Shown here one piece after another: positions 49,063-58,649 of a stretch of 64,000 bases of DNA; position 1 is the stretch's first letter, and each line of letters opens with the position of its first letter. The notes under the pieces are model-generated. The model had not been told where the DNA came from and ran no database searches. It saw nothing but the letters and a program-made list of their open reading frames with translations. Source of the DNA: Cupriavidus sp. P-10 (GTDB lineage: Bacteria; Pseudomonadota; Gammaproteobacteria; Burkholderiales; Burkholderiaceae). The translations under genes and the position numbers were made by a program. The DNA lies in contig NZ_AP025171.1 of NCBI RefSeq assembly GCF_003402535.2, positions 930,001 to 994,000 on the forward strand, given 5' to 3'.

Positions 49063-50181
49063 TCACTTATCTGGATGATGGTGGTCCGGGATGGGCATTG
49101 TTTCCGGCGGCGGGCATTCCGGTACCGTTGTGTCGTCGCGCTCTTCAATTACCGAAATATCCCAGCAGGAGATGAACAGAGCGGCGATCAGAGGACCTAT
49201 CACAAAGCCGTTGATGCCGAAAACGGACATGCCGCCCAATGTCGAAATCAGGACGACCCAGTCCGGCAGCTTGGTGTCCTTGCCGACAAGGAGAGGGCGT
49301 AGCAAGTTGTCCACGGCGCCAATAACAAGGGTGCCGATGGCAATGAGCGCGATCCCTTTCCAAACCGGGCCTGCCAGCAAAAAATAAACCGCCGTCGGAC
49401 CCCAGACCAGTGCAGCACCGATGGCCGGTAGCAGGGAGAGAAACGCCATCAGCGTGCCCCATAGCAACACCCCGTTGATTCCCAGCAGCAGGAAAGCCAG
49501 GCCGCCCAGTATTCCCTGGATTACGGCCACTGCGACGTTGCCCTTGACCGTTGCGCGGACTACCGTGGTGAACCGGCTGACCAGCCTGCGAGTATGCGCT
49601 TCATCTAGTGGCACGGCCTCGCGGATGCGGTGCGAAATGATCGTGCCATCACGCAGCAGGAAGAACACCAGGTAAAGCATGATGCCAAGGCCGGCAGCGA
49701 ACTGCAGCGTGTTCTGCCCAATGGTGACAGCCTGGGCCGCCATGAACTGGCTGATCCGGGCGGCGCCTTCGGTCAGTTTCGCTTGCAACCCCGCTACGTC
49801 GGCCAATCCGATTTCGCCCAGCCAGTTCGCAACGGAAGCCGGCAAGGCCTGTACTGCCGTCCGGAAATACTGTCCGAAATTCCACTCGCCTGTCTTGATC
49901 TGGTTATAGGCAAACGCGACTTCCTGGGCGAGTGTGGCAATCATCAGGAAGACCGGAACAATGGCCATCAGCAGGCAGACAAGCAGGGTCGTCAGCGCAG
50001 CGACATTTTCCCGGTTGCCAAATCTCACCGTCAGTTTGCGGTGCATCGGATGAAATAGGATCGCGAGTATCGTGCCCCAGAGGATCGCACTGAAGAAGGG
50101 CAACAGGATCCAGATGAACGCAACGGAGACAGCGAACAGAAGGATGTAAAAGCCTTTCAGATTGCGCATTGGATTGTCCAT
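49063..50181 (-). CDS. AI-2E/PerM-family membrane protein
   Basis: A 372-residue inner-membrane protein with about eight helices. The N-terminal pair (GFYILLFAVSVAFIWILLPF and on) and the C-terminal LVIGAVDNLLRPLLVGKDTK, then DWVVLISTLGGMSVFGINGF are the family signature. Members transport AI-2, ions or unknown solutes. The start is MDNPM at 50181 or the second Met at 50169; neither has a good ribosome site. Confidence 0.9.
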   Translation of the reverse strand: MDNPMRNLKGFYILLFAVSVAFIWILLPFFSAILWGTILAILFHPMHRKLTVRFGNRENVAALTTLLVCLLMAIVPVFLMIATLAQEVAFAYNQIKTGEWNFGQYFRTAVQALPASVANWLGEIGLADVAGLQAKLTEGAARISQFMAAQAVTIGQNTLQFAAGLGIMLYLVFFLLRDGTIISHRIREAVPLDEAHTRRLVSRFTTVVRATVKGNVAVAVIQGILGGLAFLLLGINGVLLWGTLMAFLSLLPAIGAALVWGPTAVYFLLAGPVWKGIALIAIGTLVIGAVDNLLRPLLVGKDTKLPDWVVLISTLGGMSVFGINGFVIGPLIAALFISCWDISVIEERDDTTVPECPPPETMPIPDHHHPDK

Positions 50182-50401
50182 GAATTCGGCAATACGGCAT
50201 ATGACGAGCAGCGCTGCGGAAGATCATAGCAGCCAGGGCAGGAATGACCACGAGTCTCCGGCATCCCGACACAGCTTAGTACGTGTCGGCGATTTCCTAC
50301 CGGGCATGCTTCCTGTGCCCTACATCGTTGGGCGGTCCTATGTGGTCTAGTGATACGCAACAACGGAGTTGTCTCACTTCACCAAGGAGCGAGGAAGCGC
50401 C

Positions 50402-51340
50402 ATGTCTAGCTCGTTAGCGGGATTCAGGGTTGACCCAATGCTGGTGACGATTTCAGGACTGTCGGCTGGAGCGTTCATGGCGCATCAGCTCCACGTTGCA
50501 TACTCGGAGATGTTCAAGGGCGCTGCGTTTATAGCAGGCGGTCCATACTTTGCGTCAAAAGGTAGCTTGAGCCACGCTTTGTCCTCTGTACTCGGGCTGA
50601 CTGGACTTCCGGATACTGCCTTCTCCATTTCGGTCGCGCGAGAGGCTGACGCCGAGGGGAAGATCGCACCGCTGGCTAACCTGCGTTCCTCGCGCGTTTG
50701 GGTGTTTCACGGTCGTGCCGACACGATTTCCTCCCGCTCGGCAGCGGAAGCATTGGTATCGTTCTATGACGAGTGCGGGAATCGCAGCGCATTGGAGTAC
50801 GTGTACGACCTGGAGGTGGGGCATGCCATGCCTGTTGCATGTGAGGAAGAGTTGCCGCCGTACTTCTCCAATTGTGGTTTCGATGCTGCCGGTAGCTTGT
50901 TGGCCCATCTATACGGACCTCTGCGCAACCGAGCGTCTTCCGCGCCGGGCGAGTTGCGCGCGTTCTCTCAACTAGAATTCAATGATGCATCGCGGTGTTA
51001 CGGCCTGGCGGAAAGAGGCCTGGTCTACCTTCCGATCGCGGCGTTGGCGGGGCGAAAGTGCGGCCTTCACGTCGCACTACATGGCTGCCAGCAAACGCTC
51101 GACGACATTGGCGACGGCTTCGCGAGGATGGCAGGCTACAACGAGTGGGCAGAAGCCAATGACCTGATCGTCCTGTATCCTCAAGTGTCGAGGTCATACA
51201 GTATGTCAGCCTTTAACCCATTAGGTGCCTGGGACTGGTGGGGATATAGTGACCCGGATTTCCATCTTCGTGCCGGTGGGCAGATGCAGAGCATAGCGTC
51301 GATGGTTCAGACTTTGTGCGGCACGTCCGGCCTTCACTGA
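50402..51340 (+). CDS. PHB depolymerase-like alpha/beta hydrolase (intracellular)
   Basis: A 312-residue hydrolase. The lipase box is ISGLSAGAFMAHQ (Ser near residue 25). Asp is likely in HGRADTISSRSAAE and His in LEVGHAMPV. LHVALHGCQQTLDDIGDGF and GAWDWWGYSDPDF match the extracellular-type catalytic domain of PHB depolymerases such as PhaZd. There is no signal peptide, so the enzyme is cytosolic and may degrade native PHB granules or 3-hydroxybutyrate oligomers. ATG 50402 has GAGGA 6 bases upstream. Confidence 0.85.
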   Translation: MSSSLAGFRVDPMLVTISGLSAGAFMAHQLHVAYSEMFKGAAFIAGGPYFASKGSLSHALSSVLGLTGLPDTAFSISVAREADAEGKIAPLANLRSSRVWVFHGRADTISSRSAAEALVSFYDECGNRSALEYVYDLEVGHAMPVACEEELPPYFSNCGFDAAGSLLAHLYGPLRNRASSAPGELRAFSQLEFNDASRCYGLAERGLVYLPIAALAGRKCGLHVALHGCQQTLDDIGDGFARMAGYNEWAEANDLIVLYPQVSRSYSMSAFNPLGAWDWWGYSDPDFHLRAGGQMQSIASMVQTLCGTSGLH

Positions 51341-51433
51341 GTTCCATGCGTGCGCGCAGCTTCATGCCGGCCGGGTTGAAGTTCTTGCCAGCACCGCGTG
51401 TAAATTAGCGCGATGGTGGCCGTCTGGTGCCTG

Positions 51434-52291
51434 CTACCAGGTCGAGATGGCGCTTGTCGTTGCCAGCGGCATGCCAATCCCGGCAGCGGGGTCGGGCATT
51501 GCCTGGATTTCGATATAGGGACGCTCCGACTCGACCTTGCCAAATATGGCGGCGAACGGAATGTCGCCGGCATCCCGGCCGGTGCCGATGCGCAGCAGGC
51601 CGGTCGGAATGGAAACGCCTGACGGATCGAGCAGATACCAGCCGCCCGAAAGATACACCTCGACCACCGCGTGAAAATCGGGTGCGCCCATCGCTGGATC
51701 CGCGCCGTAGTCCAGGCTGCTGGACATACGGGCGGGAATACTCAGGGCGCGGCAAATTGCGATCATCAGGTGGGAAAAATCCCGGCAAACTCCGGTGCGC
51801 TCGACAATCGTATCGATTGCCGAAGTGCGCTCATTGGTGGAGCGCGAGAGAAAGCGCACATGGTTGCGTACCCACTCCCGTATGGCATACACACGCGAAT
51901 AGCCCCGCGGCATGCTGCCAAACTCGCGCAGGGCGAACTCCATCATGCGGTCAGATTCGCAATAGCGGCTGGGTGCCAGGTACGAAAGCACATCGAAGGG
52001 AAGCTCCGCAACCGGCACCTCGTTCAGCGACGCTCCATCGTCCAGGCGATGGTCGATGTCCACCACAGCTTCATAGCGGATGGCCAGTGGGCCCTGGCTC
52101 GCACGAATCCTGAGCATGCGGTTGCATAGCGGGTCAGTGTAGCGGGCAGCGTGGATCGGTGGCGTGAGCGTAAGGTGCTCGGAGACAACCGACTGCCTTC
52201 CGGTCTTGGCAGCTTCGACAATCAGCAGAAAGTCTGCCGTGGGATCCAGGATCTTATAGGACAGGTTCACCAAGTACCGAAGGCGGTTCAT
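51434..52291 (-). CDS. Transglutaminase-like family protein
   Basis: A 285-residue protein. An N-terminal beta domain (LSYKILDPTADFLLIVEAAK) is followed by the transglutaminase core, with the catalytic triad in RTGVCRDFSHLM (Cys), APDFHAVVEVYL (His) and WYLLDPSGV (Asp). Such proteins are often cytosolic cysteine proteases or amidases. The start at 52291 has only a weak ribosome site. No partner gene (ATP-grasp or alpha-E) is adjacent. Confidence 0.88.
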   Translation of the reverse strand: MNRLRYLVNLSYKILDPTADFLLIVEAAKTGRQSVVSEHLTLTPPIHAARYTDPLCNRMLRIRASQGPLAIRYEAVVDIDHRLDDGASLNEVPVAELPFDVLSYLAPSRYCESDRMMEFALREFGSMPRGYSRVYAIREWVRNHVRFLSRSTNERTSAIDTIVERTGVCRDFSHLMIAICRALSIPARMSSSLDYGADPAMGAPDFHAVVEVYLSGGWYLLDPSGVSIPTGLLRIGTGRDAGDIPFAAIFGKVESERPYIEIQAMPDPAAGIGMPLATTSAISTW

Positions 52292-52507
52292 TGCTGATCT
52301 TGCGTCGACGTGGAGACGGTCCTGGCCGTGGGACTGACTCTGGCCATCCAGGTAAGTGTACTGCGACTCAGCGAGCAGCAAGGCCGTACTCCGACGTCTC
52401 TTGTTCGATACCTGTCATGGCGTATGGAAAGCGTTTGCTTCGTGGCGGAACGGAAATCGGACACATCCTGGCTTTCAGCGTATGCTCGGTGATGAAAGGA
52501 GACCAAC

Positions 52508-52777
52508 ATGTCTCAGAACAACGCAATCTACAAAGGCTTCCGGGTATCCGCGAACGTGCGTCGCGCACCCCGTGCGGTTCCCGATGGCGAGCCGCTTCAG
52601 CCGGGATTCCTCGCTACTGTGACGATCACGCAAGTCAGTACAGGAATGGGCTCCCAGAGACTGGTGCCACCGCTGATCCAGCATTTCGCAAACGCGCCGC
52701 ACGCTGCCATCGCGCTGGCTTTGTCGTCCGCCAGGGAAGCGATCGACGCCATGTCCACCTTCGTCAAGGCGAAGTAG
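52508..52777 (+). CDS. Small hypothetical protein (89 residues)
   Basis: A short protein with AAAGGAG at good spacing. It begins MSQNNAIYKGFRVSANVRRA, contains PLQPGFLATVTITQVS and ends in an Ala-rich helix. No domain is recognised. It is divergent from the transglutaminase gene. Confidence 0.6.
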   Translation: MSQNNAIYKGFRVSANVRRAPRAVPDGEPLQPGFLATVTITQVSTGMGSQRLVPPLIQHFANAPHAAIALALSSAREAIDAMSTFVKAK

Positions 52778-52938
52778 TCCGTCGGCAATGCCACAGGCGC
52801 TGATCGAAAGAGCATTCCGGCCACCTCGCGAGTGACCGGTACGGTGGTTGCCATTATTGCCGCGAATACTGTTCCAGGTTTTGTCGCAACAGGTTCCGGT
52901 GAATCAGGCACGCGCTTCCGGAACAAATAGGTCCAGAC

Positions 52939-53181
52939 TCACTTGCGCGGCTCGCGAACTTGGCTTTCCGCTGTGCAGGAATCAAACACGGCTCGCACAA
53001 CAGACAGGGGCGCGGCCCCGAGAAGCGCGGCTGCCTCTGCCTGGCAGTCGCGTGCGGGGCCAACTGGCACGCCAGGCGGCTCGCCCGCGGGTGTCTTGCC
53101 GGGCTGGCTACCGCCGTTCGTCGACGCGCAGGCGTTCAGCAGGGCCAGGGCGGCGAGCAATTGCACGGATCTGAGGCGCAT
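52939..53181 (-). CDS. Small lipoprotein of unknown function
   Basis: An 80-residue protein with a lipobox (LALLNACAS, Cys near residue 18), a Gly/Pro linker, and a short mature domain with two Cys (RDCQAEAAALLG, FDSCTAE). The C-x-A-E-A-A start slightly recalls peptidase-inhibitor I78, but the match is too short to claim. Confidence 0.55.
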   Translation of the reverse strand: MRLRSVQLLAALALLNACASTNGGSQPGKTPAGEPPGVPVGPARDCQAEAAALLGAAPLSVVRAVFDSCTAESQVREPRK

Positions 53182-53288
53182 ATTGCAAGGTACTCCATGG
53201 CGAGCGTAGGGATGGCTTATTGCCCACCCGGAACGGTCGACCGATTGGTCGTGGTAGAGTCGATCATCATACTTTGTCGCGTAGCCTT

Positions 53289-53945
53289 ATGTCGCCACCC
53301 GTTGAACGTGGATCCGTCGATTCAGCAGGCCATCAACAGGCCATGGAAAGCGCCGCGGATGCGGATAGCGTGAGCGTGCGGATTCCGGCCATCGTTCCAG
53401 CGCAAGCCGCTCTGGTGGTCATGCATTATCAGACCGACATCCTTGCGTTGTTTCCATCGGTCGCGCCCACTTTGCTCTCCAATACGCGCAAGCTGTGTAA
53501 CGCTGCGCGGGCCAAGGGCGTCAGCGTCTATTTCGCCAAGATCCACTTTCAGCCGGGCTATCCGGAAGTCAGTCCGTTGAACAGGAACGGGCAGGGAATC
53601 AAGCGACTTGGTCTTTTCGTCGACGACCAGATCTCGCCGGAACTCGGCCAGTTGGCCACGGAGCCGCTCATCATCGCGCATCGTGCCAGCGTGTTCTTTG
53701 GTACCGACCTGCAGGTGCGGCTTTCCGCGCAGGGTATCGATACCCTGCTCATGGTCGGCATTGCGTCAACCGGTGTAGTGCTGTCGTCGGTCGCGTACGC
53801 GAGCGATGCGGACTTCCGTTTATTTACCGTCAAGGATTGCTGCTACGACCCAGATCAGGTCGTGCACGATCATCTTTTTTCAACGGCGTTCGATTCGCGC
53901 ACAACGGTGCTCACGCTCGCTGATGCCTTGCGGTTGCTTGCCTAG
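53289..53945 (+). CDS. Isochorismatase-fold protein lacking the usual nucleophile
   Basis: A 218-residue cysteine-hydrolase-fold protein. ALVVMHYQTDILALFPSV gives the first Asp region, and VGIASTGVVLSSVAYASDAD is the loop that normally carries the catalytic Cys (G-x-x-T-x-x-C-V). Here the Cys position reads Val. The protein may be inactive as an amidase or use a different chemistry, like isochorismatases that do not need Cys. ATG 53289 has no clear ribosome site; an in-frame ATG at 53341 is possible. Confidence 0.8.
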   Translation: MSPPVERGSVDSAGHQQAMESAADADSVSVRIPAIVPAQAALVVMHYQTDILALFPSVAPTLLSNTRKLCNAARAKGVSVYFAKIHFQPGYPEVSPLNRNGQGIKRLGLFVDDQISPELGQLATEPLIIAHRASVFFGTDLQVRLSAQGIDTLLMVGIASTGVVLSSVAYASDADFRLFTVKDCCYDPDQVVHDHLFSTAFDSRTTVLTLADALRLLA

Positions 53946-54125
53946 CATTTGCTGGCATTTCGACGGTTGGCAAGCAATGCGGGCGATCCCCGCGGCATGC
54001 CGGTAGCTAGCCGCCGTCATCCGAGCACGAGATGGCGTCCTATGGTAACTTCGGCAAATGAATTCATTGACTTCACCTGGTGCTGCATAGGCGGCACTTA
54101 TGTGCTGTTGGGAGAGTGACGCAGT

Positions 54126-54557
54126 GTGAGCAATGCGAAACAGGACACGCGGCGTATGTTGCGGACTGAGAAGGTTTCAATCAGCAGGGCGTTGCGCCTG
54201 AGCGTGCCGCCAGAAGCCAGGCCTGCGCCGGTCAACAGGAGAGACTGGCTGCGGCAGAGGAAAGAGCAATTGCAGGCTGCCCGTGCCGCTGCCAAGCAAA
54301 GGCGCGATCTGCTGAAAGCCGAAATCATGTCGGCCGCGCAAGATGTTGCGCGTGAGGAACGCGTTGCTGCGCGGCTGGAAGCGGAACGCCTGAAGGCGGA
54401 AACCAAGGCCGCGCGAAGCAACGCGCGGGAAGACGCACGCGCTGCCGCCAAGTTCGAGCGCGGCCAACCAGCCCGCCCGGCGTCAAAACGAAAGGCACTG
54501 CCCGAGGAAAGAGGCAAGCTTGTCTCTTACGCCGATCTGTTGCGGATGCGCAGGTGA
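54126..54557 (+). CDS. Basic coiled-coil protein of unknown function
   Basis: A 143-residue protein started at GTG 54126, with GGGAG 11 bases upstream. After a short Arg-rich leader, residues 40-110 form a long charged helix (WLRQRKEQLQAARAAAKQRR and on), probably a coiled coil. The end reads GKLVSYADLLRMRR. It overlaps the convergent VOC gene by 31 bases. Confidence 0.6.
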   Translation: MSNAKQDTRRMLRTEKVSISRALRLSVPPEARPAPVNRRDWLRQRKEQLQAARAAAKQRRDLLKAEIMSAAQDVAREERVAARLEAERLKAETKAARSNAREDARAAAKFERGQPARPASKRKALPEERGKLVSYADLLRMRR

Positions 54558-54949
54558 TCTGGCGGAAGGTCGACGGGACTGACCGCTTCGTGGCAAACCA
54601 CTTCGATGTTGTGCCCGTCCGGACCAATGACGAATGCTGCATAGTAGTTCGCGTGGTAGTGCGGGCGCAGACCAGGCGCACCATTGTCTTTGCCCCCCGC
54701 CTCCAGAGCCGCGCGATAGAACGCTTCGACCTGCTGGCGAGTCTCGGCCGTGAATGCCAGGTGAAGATGCGCCGGCTTCTCGTCGGTCTGGTACAGGCAC
54801 AATGAAGCCTTGCCCTTTGGGCTAAGCTCGACACCGTACGCCGGCGGCCCCTCCGAGACAACCGCTACGCCGAGCGGTTCGAGTGCCTTGAGGAAGAACG
54901 CCTTGCTCGCTGCATAGTCGCTGACTCCGAATTTGACGTGGTCAAACAT
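54527..54949 (-). CDS. VOC superfamily protein
   Basis: A 140-residue glyoxalase/dioxygenase-fold protein. FDHVKFGVSDYAASKAFFLK at the start, HLHLAFTAETRQQVEAFYRA in the middle, and HYHANYYAAFVIGPDGHNIE near the end match many single-module VOC proteins. The His and Glu residues fit metal ligands. The substrate is unknown. Confidence 0.88.
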   Translation of the reverse strand: MFDHVKFGVSDYAASKAFFLKALEPLGVAVVSEGPPAYGVELSPKGKASLCLYQTDEKPAHLHLAFTAETRQQVEAFYRAALEAGGKDNGAPGLRPHYHANYYAAFVIGPDGHNIEVVCHEAVSPVDLPPDHLRIRNRSA

Positions 54950-55097
54950 GAGCTCTCCTGAAGAGTTTCGGCCTGCGCGAGGATCCTAACCCTTTCATCG
55001 AGGGGACGTCCGCAAGCGGGCTTCGCCCACTTGCGGCCGCTTCTCATGTCAAACGTCGAGCGTCCGGCAACGGCCCGCTATGGTGGTAGGAATCGCT

Positions 55098-57191
55098 TCA
55101 CACACCTGCCACCTCGATCAGCGCATCGACCACCACCACGCCGTCGGCGTTCGCCATGACCGGGTTGAGGTCGATCGAGCGGATCGCACCGCCGGCAGCA
55201 TGGACCAGCTGGCCGACTTGCACCGCCAGTCGGCACAGCGCGGCGACATCGACCGCAGGCTCGTTGCGCACCCCATGCAGCAGCGGCGCGATGCGCAGGC
55301 CGTCCAGCGCACGGGCGACATCGGCTTGGCTGCACGGCGCCAGCAGCACGGCGGTGTCGCGCAGCACCTCGACATACTTGCCGCCGTCGCCGACCACCAG
55401 CACCGCGCCGAATACGGGATCCCAGTGCGCGCCGATCATGCATTCGCGCTGGCCGCGCACCATGCGCGCGACGACGATGCCTTCGCAATGGGCGTCCATG
55501 GCCTGCAGCGTGCGCGTCTGGGCGGTGAATGCGCTCGCTACCGCTTCCGGATCATTGCAGTGCAGGGCGACCAGCCCGTGCTCGCTCTTGTGCGGCACCT
55601 GGGGCGAGCTCGCCTTGACCGCCACCGGCGCGCCGATGCGCTGCCACGCGGCCACCACGGCGTCCACGTCGCGGCAAAGATAGTGTTCCACCACCGGCAT
55701 GCCGGCCGCGGCGAGACGTGCCAGGCTGGCGGCTTCGCTCAGCGTCTTGCCTTTCGCCGGCGACGCGGGCAAGGCAGGTGCAGCGGGAGGTGGCGGCTCG
55801 CCGTCAGCCGCGATCTGCCGCAGCCGCTGCTGGTGCGAGACCAGCTGCGAGAACGCCGCCAGCGCTTCGGCAGCGCTGGCGTAGGTCGGTACGTTGGCTT
55901 GCCGGAAGGCTTCGGCCACCGGCGGCTGCCAGACGGCGACCGCGATGGGCTTGCCCGCGGTATCGGCAAATGCGGCGGCGTCGCGGGCAAAGCGCAGCAC
56001 GTCATAGCCCATGCCGGACACCGGGATATCGAGCAGGAACAGGTCGGCGGCGGAATCGCGCGCGACCACTGGCAGCACCTCGCCGAACAGCGCGCTGTTG
56101 GTCAGCAGTGCGGCGGTGACATCGACCGGGTTGGCGGTAGCGGCAAAACCGGGCAGGCGCTCGGCCAGCGCGGCCTGCGTGGCACCGGACAGCGGCGCGA
56201 GCGTCAGGCCGCACGCGGGCGCTGCGTCGGCGGCCATCACGCAGCTTGCTCCGGAATTGCTGACGACCACCAGCCGCCGCCCCGTGGCTTGCCAGCCGCG
56301 CAGGTACATGGGCGCGCAGCGTGCCAGCGCGTGCGCATCGTCCACGCGCCAGATGCCATGGCGCTGCAGGAAGGCATCGACCGCGCGGTCCTCGTTGGCG
56401 ATGGCACCGGTGTGCGACGCCGCGGCCCGCTGCCCGTCGTCTGAGCGGCCGGCCTTGACCGCCACCACCGGCACATTGCGCGCCCGCGCCACGCGCGCGG
56501 CCTCGGCCAGCACCTCGGGGTCGGTCAGGCTTTCCAGGTACAGCAGCACCAGCCGCACACCGGGATCGTGCGCTACCGCCAACGCCAGTTCGCTGACGGT
56601 GATATCGGCCTGGTTGCCGGTGGCATGCATGTGGCGCACGCCAATGCCCTGGCCGCGCAGCAGCCCGTAGACCATCGCCGCCACGCCGCCGCTCTGGCTG
56701 ACCACGGCGACCGGGCCGTCCTGCGGCGGCACCTCGATGAACATGGTCGAAAAACTGGCGATCGCGCCACTCCCGAAGTTGGCCAGTCCCTGGCTGTTCG
56801 GGCCGACCAGCCGCAGCCCGGTGGCGCGGGCGGCGCGCACCATCTCGTCCTGCTGGCGCCGGCCTTCGGCCCCGGCTTCGCCGAAGCCCGATGCAATCAC
56901 AATGGCCGCCGCCACGCCCAGCCGGGCGCAGTCCTGCACGGCCTGCACCGCGGCGTCGCCGGCGACGATGATGATCGCGAGCTCAGGGACTTCCGGCAGC
57001 GCGTCCAGCGTGGGATAGGCGCGCAGGCCCTGGATGGTGTCGCGCTGCGGGTTGACCGGGTAGAGCGTGCCGGCGTAGCCGTGCGTCCTCATGTAGTGGA
57101 TGGGCCGGCCGCCGATCTTGTGGATGTTGTCAGAGGCGCCGATCACGGCGATGGAGCGGGGAGCGAGCAGGGACTGGAGCGAGTTGTTCAT
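55098..57191 (-). CDS. ADP-forming acyl-CoA synthetase-like protein
   Basis: A 697-residue protein with the three-part layout of NDP-forming acyl-CoA synthetases. A CoA-binding domain comes first (SIAVIGASDNIHKIGGRPIH), then a succinyl-CoA-ligase-like domain with the phospho-His region ASHTGAIANEDRAV, then an ATP-grasp domain (PVAVKASSPQVPHKSEHGLV, GAVLVVGDGGKYVEVL). It should activate an organic acid with ATP and CoA. It is the last gene of a minus-strand operon, 26 bases after the Bug gene. The start at 57191 has no strong site; the longer frame to 57311 is rejected. Confidence 0.88.
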   Translation of the reverse strand: MNNSLQSLLAPRSIAVIGASDNIHKIGGRPIHYMRTHGYAGTLYPVNPQRDTIQGLRAYPTLDALPEVPELAIIIVAGDAAVQAVQDCARLGVAAAIVIASGFGEAGAEGRRQQDEMVRAARATGLRLVGPNSQGLANFGSGAIASFSTMFIEVPPQDGPVAVVSQSGGVAAMVYGLLRGQGIGVRHMHATGNQADITVSELALAVAHDPGVRLVLLYLESLTDPEVLAEAARVARARNVPVVAVKAGRSDDGQRAAASHTGAIANEDRAVDAFLQRHGIWRVDDAHALARCAPMYLRGWQATGRRLVVVSNSGASCVMAADAAPACGLTLAPLSGATQAALAERLPGFAATANPVDVTAALLTNSALFGEVLPVVARDSAADLFLLDIPVSGMGYDVLRFARDAAAFADTAGKPIAVAVWQPPVAEAFRQANVPTYASAAEALAAFSQLVSHQQRLRQIAADGEPPPPAAPALPASPAKGKTLSEAASLARLAAAGMPVVEHYLCRDVDAVVAAWQRIGAPVAVKASSPQVPHKSEHGLVALHCNDPEAVASAFTAQTRTLQAMDAHCEGIVVARMVRGQRECMIGAHWDPVFGAVLVVGDGGKYVEVLRDTAVLLAPCSQADVARALDGLRIAPLLHGVRNEPAVDVAALCRLAVQVGQLVHAAGGAIRSIDLNPVMANADGVVVVDALIEVAGV

Positions 57192-57217
57192 GACTGGGCG
57201 GGGGTGTGCGTGGGGAA

Positions 57218-58204
57218 TCAGTCGACGGTGGCGCCGGAGGCCTTGACGACGCGGGCCCATTTGTCGATTTCCTGGTCGAGGAACTGCGCGGTGGCTGGTG
57301 GGGATGTCCATTCCGTGGCAAAGCCCTGCGTGGCGAAGCGCGCGCGCACGTCGGCGTCGTCGAGCACGGATTTCAGCGCCGTGCCGATCGTATTGAGCAC
57401 CGCGGGCGGCGTGCCGGCGGGGGCCAGCAGCGCGTTCCAGGCGCTGGCCTCGTAGCCCGGCAATCCTGACTGCGCGATGGTCGGCGTGTCCGGCGCGGCC
57501 GGCGAACGCGCCGCGCCCGTGACCGCCAGCGCCTTGAGCTTGCCGTCGCGCACGAACGGCATGGCCGACAGCATGGTGTCGAACATCACCGTGGCCTGGC
57601 CGCCCATCACGTCGGTCAGCGCGGGCGCGCTGCCCTTGTACGGTACGTGCGTCATGCGCACGCCGGCCATGCTGTTGAACAGTTCCGCGGCAAGATGGGT
57701 GGACTGGCCATTGCCGGAGCTGGCAAAGGTGACCTCGCCGGGCCTGGTCCTGGCCAGCGCGATCAGCTCGGCGACATTGCCCGCGGGCATGGCGGGCGCG
57801 GTCACCAGCACCAGCGGGCCGCGCGTGAGCAGGCTTACCGGCGTGAAGTCCTTGCGCGTGTCGTAGCCGGGCTTGCGGAACAGCGTCATGTTGATGGCAT
57901 GTGCGGTGGTGGCGACCAGCAGCGTGTAGCCGTCGGGCGCGGCCCTGGCCACGGCCTCGGCGCCGATGTTGCCGCCGGCGCCGGGACGGTTCTCCACCAC
58001 CAGCGGCTGGCCGAGCTTGTCCGAGAGCTTCTGGCCGACCACGCGCGCGACGATGTCGGTGGGACCGCCGGGCGGGTACGGCACAACCAGCCGGATCGGC
58101 TTGACTGGGAAGGACTGGGCCAGAACTGTCGGCACGGCGGCCGCGGACAGGGCGAGGCAGGAAAGCAGGGCGAGCGCGTGCCGCCGGGATCGATTCGGTG
58201 CCAA
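57218..58204 (-). CDS. Bug/TctC-family periplasmic solute-binding protein
   Basis: A 328-residue receptor. The start is TTG at 58204, with GGAG 7 bases upstream; a frame to 58363 overlaps the DUF35 gene and is less likely. The signal peptide is HALALLSCLALSAAAVPTVLAQ. Family motifs are IRLVVPYPPGGPTDIVARVV and VENRPGAGGNIGAEAVARA. It lies between the DUF35 and acyl-CoA synthetase genes. Confidence 0.9.
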   Translation of the reverse strand: MAPNRSRRHALALLSCLALSAAAVPTVLAQSFPVKPIRLVVPYPPGGPTDIVARVVGQKLSDKLGQPLVVENRPGAGGNIGAEAVARAAPDGYTLLVATTAHAINMTLFRKPGYDTRKDFTPVSLLTRGPLVLVTAPAMPAGNVAELIALARTRPGEVTFASSGNGQSTHLAAELFNSMAGVRMTHVPYKGSAPALTDVMGGQATVMFDTMLSAMPFVRDGKLKALAVTGAARSPAAPDTPTIAQSGLPGYEASAWNALLAPAGTPPAVLNTIGTALKSVLDDADVRARFATQGFATEWTSPPATAQFLDQEIDKWARVVKASGATVD

Positions 58205-58271
58205 GGGGTTTCTCCGGTTGTGGGTGCCGGCTGGGATGGAGACGGGCGCGCCGGCTGGCGCCGGAAGGCCG

Positions 58272-58649
58272 CTATTCGCGCAGGAAGCGCAGCAACGTCC
58301 CTTCCCCGAATCGCAGGAACCCTGCGCGCACGCGCTCGCCGATCGCCACGCCGGGCTCGGCATGGCCCATCACGCGCGGACCTTCGTCCAGCGTGGCCAG
58401 CACCAGCGTGTAGGGCGCGAGGGCACGGAAGGCCTCCGTCGGGGCGCGGCTGATCTCGGTGACCGCATACACCGTGGCCAGTCCGCTGGCATCGCGCCAG
58501 TGCAGTTGCACGCTGCCGCAGGTGCGGCAGGCGTGGCGCTCCAGCGGCTGCCACGCCCCGCAGCCGTCGCAGCACTGGTAGCGCACCACGCCGGAATCGA
58601 GTCCGTCGGCATAGGGATGGCTTATGGTATGGCTCATGGCATGGCTCAT
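58272..58649 (-). CDS. DUF35-type OB-fold/zinc-ribbon protein (thiolase partner)
   Basis: A 125-residue protein. A rubredoxin-like zinc ribbon (CDGCGAWQPLERHACRTCGS) precedes an OB fold with ATVYAVTEISRAPTEAF and APYTLVLATLDEGPRVMGH. The ATG overlaps the thiolase stop (TGATG). DUF35 proteins bind acyl-CoA and pair with thiolase-like subunits, as in Ltp2-ChsH2 of steroid side-chain degradation. Confidence 0.9.
   Translation of the reverse strand: MSHAMSHTISHPYADGLDSGVVRYQCCDGCGAWQPLERHACRTCGSVQLHWRDASGLATVYAVTEISRAPTEAFRALAPYTLVLATLDEGPRVMGHAEPGVAIGERVRAGFLRFGEGTLLRFLRE

Noticed and set aside
52939..53181. Peptidase inhibitor I78 assignment for the small lipoprotein
   Set aside because: Only a short C-x-A-E-A-A-A segment agrees; the rest of the family pattern is absent.
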